64,000 nucleotides of DNA from Tricholoma matsutake. Its lineage: Eukaryota > Basidiomycota > Agaricomycetes > Agaricales > Tricholomataceae. Both the position numbers and the translations under genes were made by a program. Below, piece after piece: positions 44,717 to 57,358 of the stretch. Below the pieces are notes generated by a model, which was not told where the DNA came from, did no database searches, and was given only the letters and a program-made list of their open reading frames with translations. How positions within the stretch are numbered: the stretch's first letter is position 1; each line of letters opens with the position of its first letter. The stretch lies in the NCBI GenBank assembly GCA_026075535.2, contig AP026540.1, positions 2,294,001-2,358,000 on the forward strand, in the 5' to 3' direction.

Positions 44717-46291
44717 TGTTAAGTTCTGAGCTGGAGGAAGGAAGTTGTTGGATTTCTGGTCATACCTGGATGGTAGGAGTTGATACAGTGTGGCAGAGAG
44801 AACAGTCTAGCTGTGGTCCATTGACTATGGTCAGCTCGTCATGAGGTACTAGGTAAGTCAGACCTAAAAATACAGTTATGGTCAGTGGAACAAATGAGCT
44901 GTTAGATCGTCAAGTGGTCTGGGGTGTGCAACAACTCTAAGAAATGTGATCAATGCAACAATCAATGATTGAGAACCCAATCAACAAGATCACATGAGAT
45001 AGGTCATCAAAAACATGCAAACGACAATTGAGTCATCAAAAATGGGTAAAGAGAGTAGAAAGGGATGAAGGAATGACTCCCTTGTCATGTAAATAACAAC
45101 TTGGTACATAAAACTTCAAAAACTTGGATTCAAGGGACCGAGAATCTTATGAACTTGAGAACTTATCTTAATTTCTACACCTTTTTGTGCAGAAGTCTTG
45201 GGAGGCTATGAGATTTGAGAAAAAACTTAAGAGGGGAACATTAAGTGAGAGTTCAAGGAGGATGTCCCATTCGAAAGGTGGGGAGACACCTATATACATT
45301 TTTTGCAGTCAAGATAACAGAGAATCTGATTGCGCATGTTCTCTTGTGCCAACAGAGCCAAACAATGTGAGAGATAAGCTACTAAAGAATCAAGGTTTTC
45401 AGACTCAAGAAGTATTGACAAAGTCCAAAAGAAGGGTTGTGCTTGTTACAATAAACCATGGTCATGCCATTGAGTCCTCATCTCGGGGTTTCACAGGCTG
45501 GGGATGTTTCAGGGATTGGTTCCACATCAGGGTTCTCTATTGACAAGACATCGCCTGTGCCCCCAGCAAGTGTGGAGAACTCTCAAATGGGACCGAGGAA
45601 GCAGTAACTGACCAATGTGTCACACACTTGATGCATCGCATTGTGAGCAAGAAGCATGACCTAAAAAGTAGGAATAAATTGAAAAACTGTCAACAATGTG
45701 ACAACATGCAAGATAAAAATAGAAAAGAGTGGGGTTACGAGTAGGTCTTGTTACCCTACCACAATGGATGGATCGAGCAGGGAAGGGAACCTGACAGGCT
45801 TCTGGGGCAAGGTTTACTTGAAGTGCTGTACCAAGTGTGAGGACAGAAAGGACTTGGCTTCAACTTATAAGAAGTTGCACCCTTCTCCTCATCAAGTGTC
45901 CTAATCTCAAGACAAGGGTAAAGAGGAAGATCAGAGGTCCAGGGAATTCCCTGAGAGGATGAGCTAAAGTTCGAGATAAACTTAAGAGAATATTTGGAGT
46001 GTAATTGGGTTGGAATTAAGTGGGTGACTTGGTTGATTTACAAACTGCTAATACAAGACAAAAGTAGCTAGCTTAAATACTAAAGGCCAGAGGCAATCGG
46101 AGTTTCCAAGGCTGTGAAAATTTGCAAAATGGCCTCTGAGGCAAATATCCTGAAACCATTTCATCAAATTGGAAATGAGAGAATTTCAACTCTAGGCAGT
46201 TCTACTGATAGGAGGTAGGCTATGATGCAAGGCAGCCGGGAAGGGTGGTGGAAATCCATTGGAAATCCAGTTGAGAAAATTGGTCTTGACA
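44717..46291 (-). repeat. 5' LTR of Ty3-B, interrupted
   Basis: The LTR halves 44717-44788 and 45764-46291 match the left LTR. 44789-45763 is foreign. Confidence 0.85.
44789..45763. mobile_element. Probable solo LTR inserted in the 5' LTR of Ty3-B
   Basis: 975 bp with ends TGTGGCAG and CTACCACA (imperfect 8-bp inverted ends, TG...CA), absent from the other LTR. No clear target duplication, no coding potential. Confidence 0.45.
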
Positions 46292-47215
46292 GCTGTGAAG
46301 AAACCTTGGTGTCAATCAAACCACTATGAAGCACTTGGCCAGATGCTTCTTATCTGGGTAAGTTAGCTGCATCTCGAGCTGATTTTATTGAACAAGGAAT
46401 GCTGCCTCATGATCAGCCCCCCCCCTGATCAGGAAAAGGGTGAGGATGAAGACAAAGATAGTGGTCCTGTTGAAGAGGAACAAGTAATGGCTCATGTTAG
46501 GCTAGCCCACACATGTCATATGTGGTTTCAAAAAGTGGAAATCAGTCAAAGTAATCAAATTTCACAGAGCATAATTACCCCTGGGACGTCTTGGCTTTAG
46601 CTAATCACATAAATGCATCAAACCTTTCTGATCTAGTCTGTCTTTTCATCTATCATCAACATCAGTCAGACTCCTCAAATGATAGTGGTGCCCAGTAGCA
46701 GTCCTGAGCTGCATGAGCTCAAAATTTCATCTCCAATTTCAGTTTTTTATTCTGCAGTGGCAGCATTCTATGCACCTAGTGATCCCTCTGGCATTCATGG
46801 CATGCAACAGGAGCAGATATGACACACCCCTAGGTGGCAGGGTGAAGCACCATGATGCAACTGTGTATATGTTGTTGATGATGATGACCAGGAAGGTTTT
46901 TGTGGGATGCATTCACCTTCTTTTGTCTTTCAGGTATGGTGGAGTAACATATCCTTGTATGCTTGTGGAGTGGTTCAAGAAAGTGGGAGATAATGCTGAT
47001 GCACAAACCAGGATGTGTATTGTGGAGCCAGAGCCTGATATGAACAATGAATGATTGTGTTCAGTCCTTCACCTAGATTCATTTGTTTGGGGTGCCCATC
47101 TTGTTTCTGTTTATGGATCTCACTATCTTCCCCTTCATGTTTGGTCTTGGATGCTTTCAAGGTTTATCATGTATATTAATTCATCGATTACAATGCTAAT
47201 GAGATAGTTTTCTAA
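46292..47215 (+). pseudogene. Plavaka transposase, C-terminal part
   Basis: Continues the frame interrupted by Ty3-B: AVKKPW, then HYEALGQMLL (about 46326), AFYAPSDPSGIHGM (about 46768), a CALVEWFKKVG-type block (47960-46990 region: YPCMLVEWFKKVGDNAD at 46950-47000) and, near 47060-47160, VLHLDSFVWGAHLVSVYGSH. These are the usual last blocks of Plavaka proteins. Frames change several times. Confidence 0.75.
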
Positions 47216-47776
47216 AATTTGACCCATACTAAGTACTTCTGCAGCAAGCAGTTTGATATCAAGTCAATATATTGATGATAGTGATATTAAAATAACCTTA
47301 GAGTTCTTCACCTTTCTTGTGATATGGTTGTGGTGAGTATGGTAACAGTTCTGAGATTGTGGCAGGTATGGCAGGTACAGCTACAGTTGTGGTGAGTATG
47401 GTAATAGTTCTGAGATTGTGACAGGCATGGCTCTACACCAGCTATACCTGCCACACATGCCATGCAGTGCCAGACATGTGTGATTTTGCTGATGAGACTC
47501 CTAATTTCCTTAGTCTTCTTCAAATATGGTTCATCCTTTGTAGGACCAGCAATGCTTGCAAGATGTGGTGTGATAACTGAAGGAGAATTACTGGTGTGGG
47601 ACTCTCCAAGCAGAGTGAGCAGAGTTTCAGCAAGTTCAGTGCTTGGTTGAGCTGCTGTTGGGAGAGTATGAGTTGTAACATTCTGGATTTGAGCAATCTT
47701 CACTCACAGAGTTACCCACACTACTTTTTCCATGGTGTCTTCAGGTGACAGCCTTGGGGGAGTATGCGAGCCAGCT
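47216..47776. other. Region between Plavaka remnant and LINE
   Basis: No recognised gene. It contains a 59-bp tandem duplication starting TGGTGAGTATGGTAA (47331 and 47390). A minus-strand frame (47308-47703) covers it and may be chance. The minus strand on both sides of the LINE (ending near 54350, PKAAKDYIEQIIQQVQQQ) might belong to one interrupted unknown gene. Confidence 0.35.
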
Positions 47777-47890
47777 ACTCTTTGATCCAGAACTGCCACC
47801 TCCCTTGAAAATTCCCATGGTTTGACAAGGCAATTCGAGAAGAAACAGCGAAACCTGGGCCATAGAATAGACTGAATACAATTCTAAAGT

Positions 47891-49708
47891 ATGAAAAACA
47901 ATCCTGACGAAGCGACAGCCGCAATGCCAGACAATCAATCCCCAGTGACCGGCTCAATGGGCTTACAGCAGATGACCTTACCGGAAAATACAGGCAGCAT
48001 ACCAACACAAAGAAGGTCAAACAATGCGCCAACAGTGACAGATCAAACCAACAAGGAAAGAACCCCGAACCCCACCCAAATGGAGAAAGGAAGAACCACC
48101 AGACAAACAGGTTTACTGATACCGAGTAACATCACTATGGGGGACATACCTAATGCGGAAGCCAGATGATCCTGGCTACACTCGAAGGGACTAATAGCGC
48201 CATCAGGAGTGACTCCAACACTGACATCACTGGCGGAAACCTTATTCCACATTGGAGCTCTCCCAAATACCCCCCTACAGACACTTAACGGAATACGGGC
48301 AGTGGCCTTTTTATTACAGGAACTAGAATGGGAAAACATGGTGGTGGAAGTCGCAAAAAGGGTAACCAAGGAACTAACTCAATTTTTAGATGGGATCCAG
48401 AATACGCTCAAAGAGAAAGCTGGAGAAGTAATGGAGAACTTATGCAGTGAAACGAGGGAGATTATTGAGAAGACCAGAACCTCAATAGAAGAATTAGGTA
48501 AAATAATGACTGACATGAATAACACAGCACAGAACGAGAAAGCAACGGTGGCCTCCTACCGAGACACCCTGACTAAAGGTTTAGCGGCCCCCCCAGTATG
48601 GATCAACCCAAGGGTTAGAGCAAAAGAAAACATCTGAGCGAGGCAATTCCTCTGGAAGTTATCGGAAGATACTGCAGGACTCAAATCTTTACTGGCACCG
48701 CAGCTGCTAAAACAACTAGGCAAGAAAATATCCAGGGCTGCAAAGACAACGAATGAGGAGTGCAGGCTGCAATCGGCAATTTGGCTCAAGAATGGTGGGA
48801 GTCTCATTGAAGCAAGTGACGACAAGTCCGCAGCATGGCTATGCAAGAAAGAAAACATATTCCATATGGAATGTGAACTGGGCACCACCATTATCACCAA
48901 AACATGAAACTACAATGTAATGGCATATTTCGTACCACTAACATTCGACGCAGCAGATAATTCACATATAGAGGAGGTAATGGAGAACAATGGACTAACC
49001 AGGGAGTCTGTCAGCAGGTGCAAATGGGCAAAAGCACCTGAACGACAAAATCCAAAACAAATGGTAGGGCACATGATAGTAACATTCACAGATCCGGACA
49101 ACGTGAACAGAGCAATATTGAATGGCCTGGTCATCTGTAATAAGAAAGTCTCAGTAGTGAAGTGCAAAAGGGAGCCGATAAGGTGCCTCAAATGCCAGGC
49201 ATATAACCACATCGCGTCAGAATGCATTCTACAGAGGGACATCTGCGCTAAATGTGGAGAGGACCACAGGGTCACCAAATGCACCACACAGAACACAAGA
49301 TGCACACCATGCAGAATACAGGGGCATGCGAGCAGCAATCGAGCATGCCCAACCTTCCTGCGGAAATGCATGGAACATGACACGAAAAACCCCGAAAACT
49401 CACTCCCCTTTTTCCCATCGACAGAACCATGGACGTGGGAAGCAGCCCCACCAGGTGGGCAAAGATCTGCAATACCTACAGGTAATACAGAGAACACAGA
49501 ATTTACATGAACGGACAGAATAGGTAGGTACCAACAGACACGACTCACATTCTACCCAAGACATATAGCACCAAATGGCCAAGAACTGGAGAGGCACTCG
49601 TGGGACAGAGAATGGGATGCAAATGCGGCACGAGCACCCCAGCCCCCCGATGATTCGACCTGAGACAATAACCAGGAGTCCAACGAAACAAGAGTAAGTA
49701 ATGAATAG
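47891..49708 (+). pseudogene. LINE ORF1 (gag-like, CCHC knuckles)
   Basis: A single frame from ATG 47891 to TAG 49708 is interrupted only by TGA codons (48167, about 48635, 48905, 49508, about 49661), all plausible former CGA arginines. It has a long coiled-coil middle (ELEWENMVVEVAKRVTKELT, 48320-48560) and a C-terminal Cys-rich part with three knuckle-like motifs (CLKCQAYNHIASEC, CAKCGEDHRVTKC, CTPC-x-IQGHASSNRAC; 49190-49350), as in nucleic acid-binding ORF1 proteins of fungal LINEs. Confidence 0.8.
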
Positions 49709-52700
49709 GGAAACAAAAGAGGCAACGAAGTTAAGAATACTACAAATCAATCTAAACAAATCACTATCTGCTCACCTCAAACTTATTAATGACTCACTAG
49801 CAGCGCACTGGGACATCATACTGATTCAAGAACCATACATCACTTTTTTCAGCAGCATCAGGACACCGACACAATTTACATCGGTAACCCCTTCATCGCA
49901 AATGACACTGGACTCACTGGTTCAGTCCACAATATGGGTGAACTCGAAACTCTCGACTAATAACTGGAAGATACTGGATATCCCCAACATGAACGATATA
50001 GCGGCTATAGAGATAAATGGTGAGTACGGTAACCTCAAGATATTCAGCATATATAATGCCTGCGAGAATTCGAATACACTGACTGCACTCAGAGAATACA
50101 TGCACAACAGATGGATCAAGGCAAATGGACAACAAGACTATCATGCTCTGTGGGGAGGGGACTTCAATCAACACCACCCTATGTGGGACAGGGATGAAGA
50201 CACACGACTCTTCACAGCCAAGGCCCTAGAGGACGCAGCAGAACTAATCGAACTGGTAGCCAAACAGGATATGGAAATGATACTGCCAAAGGGGCTACCG
50301 ACATTAAAACATATGGTAACAAAGAAACACTCCAGACCAGATAATGTCTTTTGCACTAATGAACTAGTGGCTCGGGTGGTAAAATGCAACATTATGCCAG
50401 AAAGTCAACCAGGAAAGACAGATCACTACCCAATCACCACAATACTGGATTTAGAACAGGAAAAAATGACACCCAAAACATCCCACAACTACAGAGAAAC
50501 GGACTGGGAACAGTTCAACACTTTCCTCAAAAGGGAGATAGTGGAATTCCCAGCCCCAACAGATTTACACAACGAGGAAGATCTAGGTAGGGAGATAGAA
50601 TGGCTAACCAAGACAATACAGAACACAATCAATAACAAGGTTCTGGAGAACAAGCCTTTCCCACTATCCAAAAGATGGTGGATGAAGGATCTGAAGAAGA
50701 TGAAGAAGGTAGTGAACCATTTGCGTACTGAATCCTTTAGAAACAGAGCCCTAGACGACCATCCGAGCCACCAAGATCTTCGGCAGGCACAACAGAGATA
50801 TGCACCGGATATAGCTAAAGCAAAGACGGAGCACTGGAATGCTTATCTGGAGAATGCAACAGATCAAGATCTCTGGACTGCAAACAAATTCCTATCAAAC
50901 CCAATGGGAGACGGAGGGAAGACGAGAATCCCCACCTTGAAAGTAAAGGGGGAGAACAGATGCCCAGAAGAGATAAATACAAATGAGGGCAAGGCAAAAG
51001 TGCTTGTGAAGGCCTTCTTTCCACCGAAGCCAGCAACATCAGCAGTCCCACAAGAATATGAGTACCCAGACCCTCTGCCAGAGCCATCGCCAGTAACAGA
51101 GGCCCAGATATGCACGCACATAGCGAAACTATCTCTGTATAAAACGCCAGGGCCAGACAGTATCCCAAACATAGTCTTGCAGAAATCAGTAAATATTATA
51201 ATCCCACACTTACTACCTATCTACAGGTCAATTTTACAATGCAGCATTTACTATCAAGGATGGCAACAGTTCACGATGTGCATGCTCAGGAAGGGAGGGA
51301 AGCCCAGTTATGAAGTACCCAAAGCCTACCGCCCCATCGCCCTACTGTGCACTATGGCAAAGGTTCTGACTTCCATTAGTTTCTGAAAACCTCATACAAA
51401 TAACAGAGCAACACCAACTACTCCTGGACACTCACTTCGGAGGAAGGCCCTTCAGAAGTACAACTGATGTGGTGCACCTGCTGGTACATAGGGTAAAAGA
51501 TGCTTGGAGGAAGAAGAAAGCCACGTCCATACTATTTCTCGACATCAAAGGTGCTTTTCCCAATGCAGTAACGGAGCGGCTGATACACAACATGAAGAAG
51601 AGATGGGCCCCTAGGGGGAAAGTGCAATTTGTCAGCCGACTATTGGATGGGAGATCAACAAGATTACAGTTCGATGACTATATATCAGAGCTGATACCCA
51701 TAGACAATGGAGTGGGGCAGGGTGACCCAATATCACTGCCGGCTTTCAATTTTTACAACACAGACCTACTTGAGCTAAACGGAACCCTGCAGGCACTAGG
51801 CTACGTCGACAACACAATGGTCATGGCCACTGGAAGAAACTTCGAAGAAACTACTCAGGCTATCAAGGATCATATGGAAGGGGAGAATGGAGGCTTCAAA
51901 TGGGCGGACGACCACAACTCAAAGTTCAAAATCAGTAAGCTAGCAATCATGCATTTAGGATGCAAGAGAAGCAGACAGTCATCTGGAATGCATCGGCAAA
52001 TGACCAAGCCAAGGCTAATGCTACAGGGAAAAGAGGTAAATATGGTGGATAACTACAAGTACCTAGGCATAATCATCAACAACAAACTATCGTGGAGGAA
52101 CCAAGAAGACAGGGCAATAGACAATGCGACGAAATGGGTATTGCAGTGTCGATGGCTAGCAAGAACAGATTATGGTCTGTCACCCAGGCTAATGCATTGG
52201 CTATACCTGTCAGTGGCTATCCCCAAAATGATGTATGGAGCCAAAGTCTGGTATAACCCACCACAAATAGTACCAGGGGCCAAAAGGAGAACTGGCTCAG
52301 CTAGAGTTGCGAATCAACTAACAAAAATCCAGAGAATTGCCACCCTAGCCACCAATGGAGCACTTCGCTCAACCCCAATAGACACACTGGATTTGCATTC
52401 AGGTATCCTACCGCTAGAACTAACGATGCTCAAAACATGTTACAGGGCAATAACCAGAATATGCACCCTACCCAAGACCCACCCACTACACCGGATAATA
52501 CGCGAATACTGAGAGACACACACGAGAAAACATTGCACTCCCCTCCACAACCTGCTAAACCTCTTCATAGAAATACATCCGGACAGCATAGAGAGCATAG
52601 CCCCCAATACACGCTCCACAACACTCAATCCCACAACGTTCACCACGGAGATAGCTCAAGATTGCAATGTGTCCATACACAGAGAAAAGGAAAGTACACC

Positions 52701-53654
52701 CGAGATAAAGATTTTCATGGATGGGTCAGGAACAGATGGAAAAATAGGAGCAGTGGCAGTGATGTATAGGAAAGGGAGAACCGCACCTTCCAAAATATTA
52801 AGGTATCATCTAGGGAGCACAAAAAACTACACATCATTCGAAGCAGAAGTGGTAGGAGCAACTCTGGGAATATGGCTAATCAGAACAGAACATATAGCAG
52901 GGAACTTACCGATTTTGATACTGACAGACAGCCAATCACTAATCAAGAGAACCCAGTCGCACAGGGCAATGACTGCGCAATACCTAATCGAAGACCTACT
53001 AAACGCAGCAAATAACATAACGCAAGCATGAACTCGACAAAGTTTCACTCAGTGTGGATCTCAGGACATAGCAGGGTACAGGGAAATGAAAGGGTAGATG
53101 AAGAGGCGAAAAGGGCAGCAAGGGGCGAGTCTAGTCCACCACACAGACTCCCTCCGATACTGCAAGGGGAACTGCCGAAAAGTATCGGAGCACTAAGACA
53201 GGAATTTCAGAGAGAGTTGAGGGACAGATGGAAGGGCATATGGGCGGCATCACCTCGTCAGCCAAAGCTAAGCCGCATCGACCCCAATTTTACATATGGC
53301 AGATATGCAGAACTACAGGATAACTTAAAGCGACGACAGGTCTGCATTCTAACACAAATCCACATGGGCCACATCCCACTGAACTTCTACCTACACTGCA
53401 TCAAAAAGAGGGAGTCAAGTAATTGCGACGCATGCCAGGGACAGGGCCCACTGGCCAAAGAGACAATCAGGCACTATCTATTCAAGTGTGGAGCCTACAC
53501 AAGGGAAAGACACAAACTGGACAATCAGATGAGGAGAGACTCCAGGGATTTGACAGTGCTACTAAGTTCCAGGAAGGGAGTCGAAGCGCTAACAAACTAT
53601 GTGAATAAGACAGGACATCTATGCCCCCACAAAGGTGAATACCCAATCTTGTGA
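49701..53654 (+). pseudogene. LINE ORF2: endonuclease, reverse transcriptase, RNase H
   Basis: Starts at ATG 49701, overlapping the ORF1 stop by 8 bases. APE endonuclease: LIQEPYIT, GGDFNQHHPMWD, RPDNVFCT, KTDHYPI (49820-50440). RT: TPGPDSIPN, YRPIALL, FLDIKGAFPNA (51538), GVGQGDPIS and catalytic GYVDNTMVMA (about 51800; YxDD changed to YVDN). RNase H: IFMDGSGTDG (52711), FEAEVV, ILTDSQS and WISGHSRVQGNERVD (53055). C-terminal zinc motif CDACQGQ...HYLFKC (53426-53490). Single-base frameshifts at about 51378 and near 53020, and a TGA at 52510, inactivate it. Confidence 0.85.
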
Positions 53655-54130
53655 AGGACAGACTCTCGCACATAAACCCCACAGAGATAAACCCCTCTGG
53701 GACTACACGCGAACATGCGTGCACAACACCATATTGATTTGCGAAAACACAATCCCAAAAACCAAAAATTACTACCTGCAACACAGAGAACTACACTAAA
53801 CTACAAGAGGTTTACAGTTGAAAAGCAGCCGAGTACAAAAACACATACACCTACACCGTTCACACTGTGCCTTCCACTATGTGGTCAGGCAAATAACAGA
53901 CGCATACCGAACAAAAGCAACTTATGAGGAGAAAAGGAAAGGAGAGGTCGACGAAGGTCCCATAGTCCTAAATGGCTAAAGAAACCGGACCTCAGGGGGA
54001 GCAATTGCCTAGGGCATGCCGTCTGAGGGGCAAGGACTAGGGAGAGGGAAGGCAAAGGGGCCTAGTGTAGACACTCTAATATGTAAAGACCATTGTAGGG
54101 CATGCCCTGAGAGGTCAAAAAAATGACATT

Positions 54131-54156
54131 AAAAAAAAAAAAAAAAACAAAAAATG
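54131..54156 (+). other. LINE poly(A) tail
   Basis: A17 C A6 run directly before the downstream target duplication, marking the 3' end of the retrotransposed copy. Confidence 0.9.
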
Positions 54157-54157
54157 T

Positions 54158-54879
54158 GAGCCAGCTTCTTGATGTCGACAAATAAGTGCCTTGTCTTGCT
54201 CAAACATTGAGTACAGTGTCCTTGTCTAAACCTTCAGGAATTGGTGGGCAATGAATAGGAGCTGGAGTGGTGTGGTCATGATGTCCTTGTTGCTGTACCT
54301 GTTGAATTATTTGCTCAATGTAGTCCTTTGCTGCCTTGGGAGTCATGCCTAGTGTATGTCAGGGGTATACCCTTGAATAAGGTCAAATGTATATGAATTT
54401 TTTCCCCCTGAAAATCAAGAATGTAGCAAAACTCATGCTTCTGATGAGTTGTTGGACCCAAAATTTTTGCAAGAACTGGTTGGTATGCTCACCACTGCCT
54501 CTTGCATACTTCAGGGTTCCTATGCTGCATTTGATGCAGGTGTTCAAGCTTTTGAAAACAGAACAACTATAATTCATCTACTCCGAGGTTTTTCATTACT
54601 TCATACCCTCAGGGGTATACCCCTTATACCCTTGGGCAGCAAGACCCTTCAGAATTCCTTGGCTGCATTATCCATTTAGAATAACCTTGAGAACATTAAT
54701 GTATTGTAAGGACAAACCATTTGTATCAAAAAGCTACTGACATGAAATGGAGGCAGAGATAAGCAAGAAGTGAGAAATAAAAGAATAGAATGCAGTAATT
54801 TATTAAGGGGCACCTCACCATTTGAACCCACTGACAAGATATTCAAGAAAACAGATTAACCAATGACTTCAGTAATTTC
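54158..54879. other. Region between LINE and alpha-kinase remnant
   Basis: No gene recognised. CAGGGGTATACCC at 54360 and its inverse near 54610-54636 suggest a degraded hAT MITE of about 280 bp, but I cannot find a target duplication. The minus strand at 54190-54350 has a short plausible coding stretch. Confidence 0.3.
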
Positions 54880-57358
54880 ACCTTCTTCCTTGTTCCAGAT
54901 GGCATGGACATGACTCGGAGTATCAGTAAACAATAGTTGTTGAGTCTTCATGGTCTGTGAAATCTGGAAGTACTTGCAGAATAAATTGCAAATATGTTCA
55001 ACAGGAAAACTAGTGTGAGTCGAGGAGAGATTTCCATCCAAAAAAATAAGGCCAATCCCACTGTAATGTTTCAGCTACAAACAAAGTCCAGAACCTGGGA
55101 ACATACAACGCAGTTATGATCTGAGGGTCCATCAAGAGACATATTCCACCTGTAAAAAGTTTAGTATCCATCAAGTCATTTGCTTGTGCACCTTACCTTG
55201 AAAATCCCCTATAAATGTGAAGCCCTTCATCTTCAGGTATTGCACATGTTGGGAGAATGCCAGGAATTCAGCATGATGGAAAGTGGTACCATTGAGGTAA
55301 TCAAATGGTTTCACAGAACCATTTCCGATATACTTCACAAACATTCCATCCCTTGCTTCATCGATGACTTCCTCAATCATGTACGTCTCACATGTTGCAT
55401 CAGAGATAGCGAGTGTGCTCTTCACAAAGCACATTCTTGGAATTGTAAAAGTAGGGGCACTGTGGGCTTCAATATATTCATAAACAAAACTGTAAACTAT
55501 CTCCATGAGAGCTGAAGCCCAGTGGAGACAATTGATCTCGGCACTAAGCTTTGCAATCTGCGTGTGGCTGTCATAGGTTTGCCAAGCCCCCAAAGCCTTG
55601 CACATATACCAGCACTGTTTGATGCAGATAGCAGTGGAACCTGTGGAGATGGGGAGACTCAAGTGACCAAACAAGGCTTTTTTAAAACCTCCATATTTTG
55701 CAGTCACACTGGGATTGTAAATAAGCATCACAGAGGTGGGACCTTCACAATCTCTGATTGCATCAAGTGAATGTGTGTGGCTGATGAGGCTAGAAAAGGT
55801 TGTCATAGCCATTGGGTAGAGCATGCATTGTATGGAAACAGTGTTCACTATTGCATGATTAAGGTCAGTTTACTCATCTTTGTGAAAACGGTCGAACTTA
55901 CAAATAGATTTCATGTTGCGCTTAGATGGTGCTGTCTGGGCCTCAAGAGCTCGCCATACATCAATAGCAGATGGCAAGCCTAAATTGCCCACTTGCACAG
56001 GCTGTGTGTTGGGAGGCATGGTGAGGTCAGTGACTGGGTGATCACTGCGGCATACCTTGGCACAAGGGGGGGACATGATACTGACTTTCTATTTTCCAGA
56101 TAATTTGTTTCAGTGATTTGAGCAATTGTTAAATTCAAATACATACAGAGATTTGGCACTTCCTCAACTGCTTCTGTCCTACAAATGGGGTTGGAGGTGG
56201 CAAGTCATCAGATGATCTTGGTAGCAATGCGTCATGTCCTTCCATTTCTGTAATGTACAATATTGACATCTTCTGCATTTGTTGATTAGGCAAATGCATC
56301 TTCATGGGGATTTAGAGATAAATACAGTCAATAGATGAAGTAAACACACCAGTTCATCTTCCATGTCCTCGAGGTGTCCCAAAATCTCTGCATACTGATT
56401 GTATGCCAGTTCGAGGTAGAGCTCTAAAACCTTGTTGGGGGTGAATTGTATGGTTTTAGATCTCCCTTTTGGTAGGAAGAACTTGGCTGAGATTGTGCCC
56501 ATGTCCTAAAGGGATGAGCTCAACCCAATCCTTGAAGCAAAGGCAAAGATCTTCAATTCTTCCTTGGACCAGATCAAGAAAGGTGGAAGAAGAGTTAAGT
56601 AGGCAATGTTCTTGAGTTCCTGAACACCAATGTGAACAGAAATATTGGAGATGGTCTCTGATATATTCTGTGAACAGGCAGTGATAAGTAGAGTGGATGA
56701 CTCAGGCTTGTCCCATGCACTGAAATGACTGAAGGATTCCTGTTTCCAGGATTCAATGACATCATGGTGACTTTGATGATGACTACCTCACCATTAGACA
56801 TTGCCTTCTGAGTGAAAAACTGTCACATCTCATCATATATGCCATGTGCATCTTGATGACCACTACCAGTCTTTACCAGTATCTGGAGCTCTGAAACAAA
56901 CTTAGGGACGACAAATGGATGTGTTACAACCCCTTGAATGTAACTGCTAGAACTAGAGCTGCGCTTTGGCCAGGTATCCTTGTTTACAATTGACTTCAGA
57001 GTATCAGGCTGCCTCAAAGGTCCTGGATGTGTTGGTGGTGGCATTGAGGAGTCAAATTGACTGATGTGGACTGGGTGATTTTTACCTATAGTTGAGTGCA
57101 TTAGCTACAAGGTTCCCTAACACATGACTAGAATTTCTATTACCTTGTCTTTGTGCTTTAGCAATGGCTTTGCGGATGTGATCACTGGCTGCGTCATGGG
57201 GGTGATCTGCATGGAATCTAAATGTGTGACTGAAGTTAGCAATCATTCCAGGTTAACAAAGCAAGACTGCTGTGGTATGAACTGGAGGTGTGTTCTCACT
57301 GGTGACTCTCTGTCTTTCTGAGATAATATTGATGACAGCCTGCACAGATGTGTTTGCC
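54880..57358 (-). pseudogene. Alpha-kinase (MHCK/EF2K-like) gene, main part
   Basis: Minus strand, multi-exon. Exon 1 remainder GKHICAGCHQYYLRK (57358-57303) ends at a GTGAGA donor. Exon 2 (about 57233-57155) reads HTFRFHADHPHDAASDHIRK. A central region (57101-56595) has one in-frame TGA after YDEM where arginine is expected. The kinase domain is mostly in 55848-55171: MIEEVIDEARDGMFVKYIGN, then AEFLAFSQHVQYLKMKGFTF and IGDFQGK, the late catalytic block of alpha-kinases. The final part (about 55160-54890) continues in changing frames (LLMDPQII-like). Alpha-kinases phosphorylate Ser/Thr and are expanded in Agaricomycetes; TGA and frame changes make this copy a likely pseudogene. Confidence 0.7.

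Larger units (their letters stand above)
38114..46291 (-). mobile_element. Ty3/gypsy element Ty3-B, complete with both LTRs
   Basis: LTRs 38114-38709 and 44717-46291 begin and end TGTTAAG...CTTGACA (plus strand), with a 5-bp target duplication gctgt at 38109-38113 and 46292-46296. The element reads on the minus strand: 5' LTR at the right, gag, protease, RT, RNase H, integrase, 3' LTR at the left. It is inactive: internal inversion of about 42205-43040, chromodomain deletion, many stops, and an insertion in the 5' LTR. It sits inside the Plavaka gene, whose frame resumes at 46292. Confidence 0.9.
47777..54157 (+). mobile_element. LINE (APE-RT-RNase H type, Tad1-like)
   Basis: Non-LTR retrotransposon with two ORFs and a poly(A) tail (54131-54156). 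Target duplication: GCGAGCCAGCT...TTTGAT at about 47766-47785 and GTGAGCCAGCT..TTGAT at about 54156-54172, exact over GAGCCAGCT. About 114 bp of 5' UTR precede ORF1. It appears full length, but both ORFs carry stops or frameshifts. The insertion is in anonymous sequence. Confidence 0.85.

Noticed and set aside
47308..47703. 131-aa minus-strand gene
   Set aside because: Half of it is a 59-bp tandem duplication; no domain recognised.
54360..54640. hAT MITE with CAGGGGTATACCC ends
   Set aside because: Terminal match is poor and no 8-bp duplication was found; mentioned only as a possibility.
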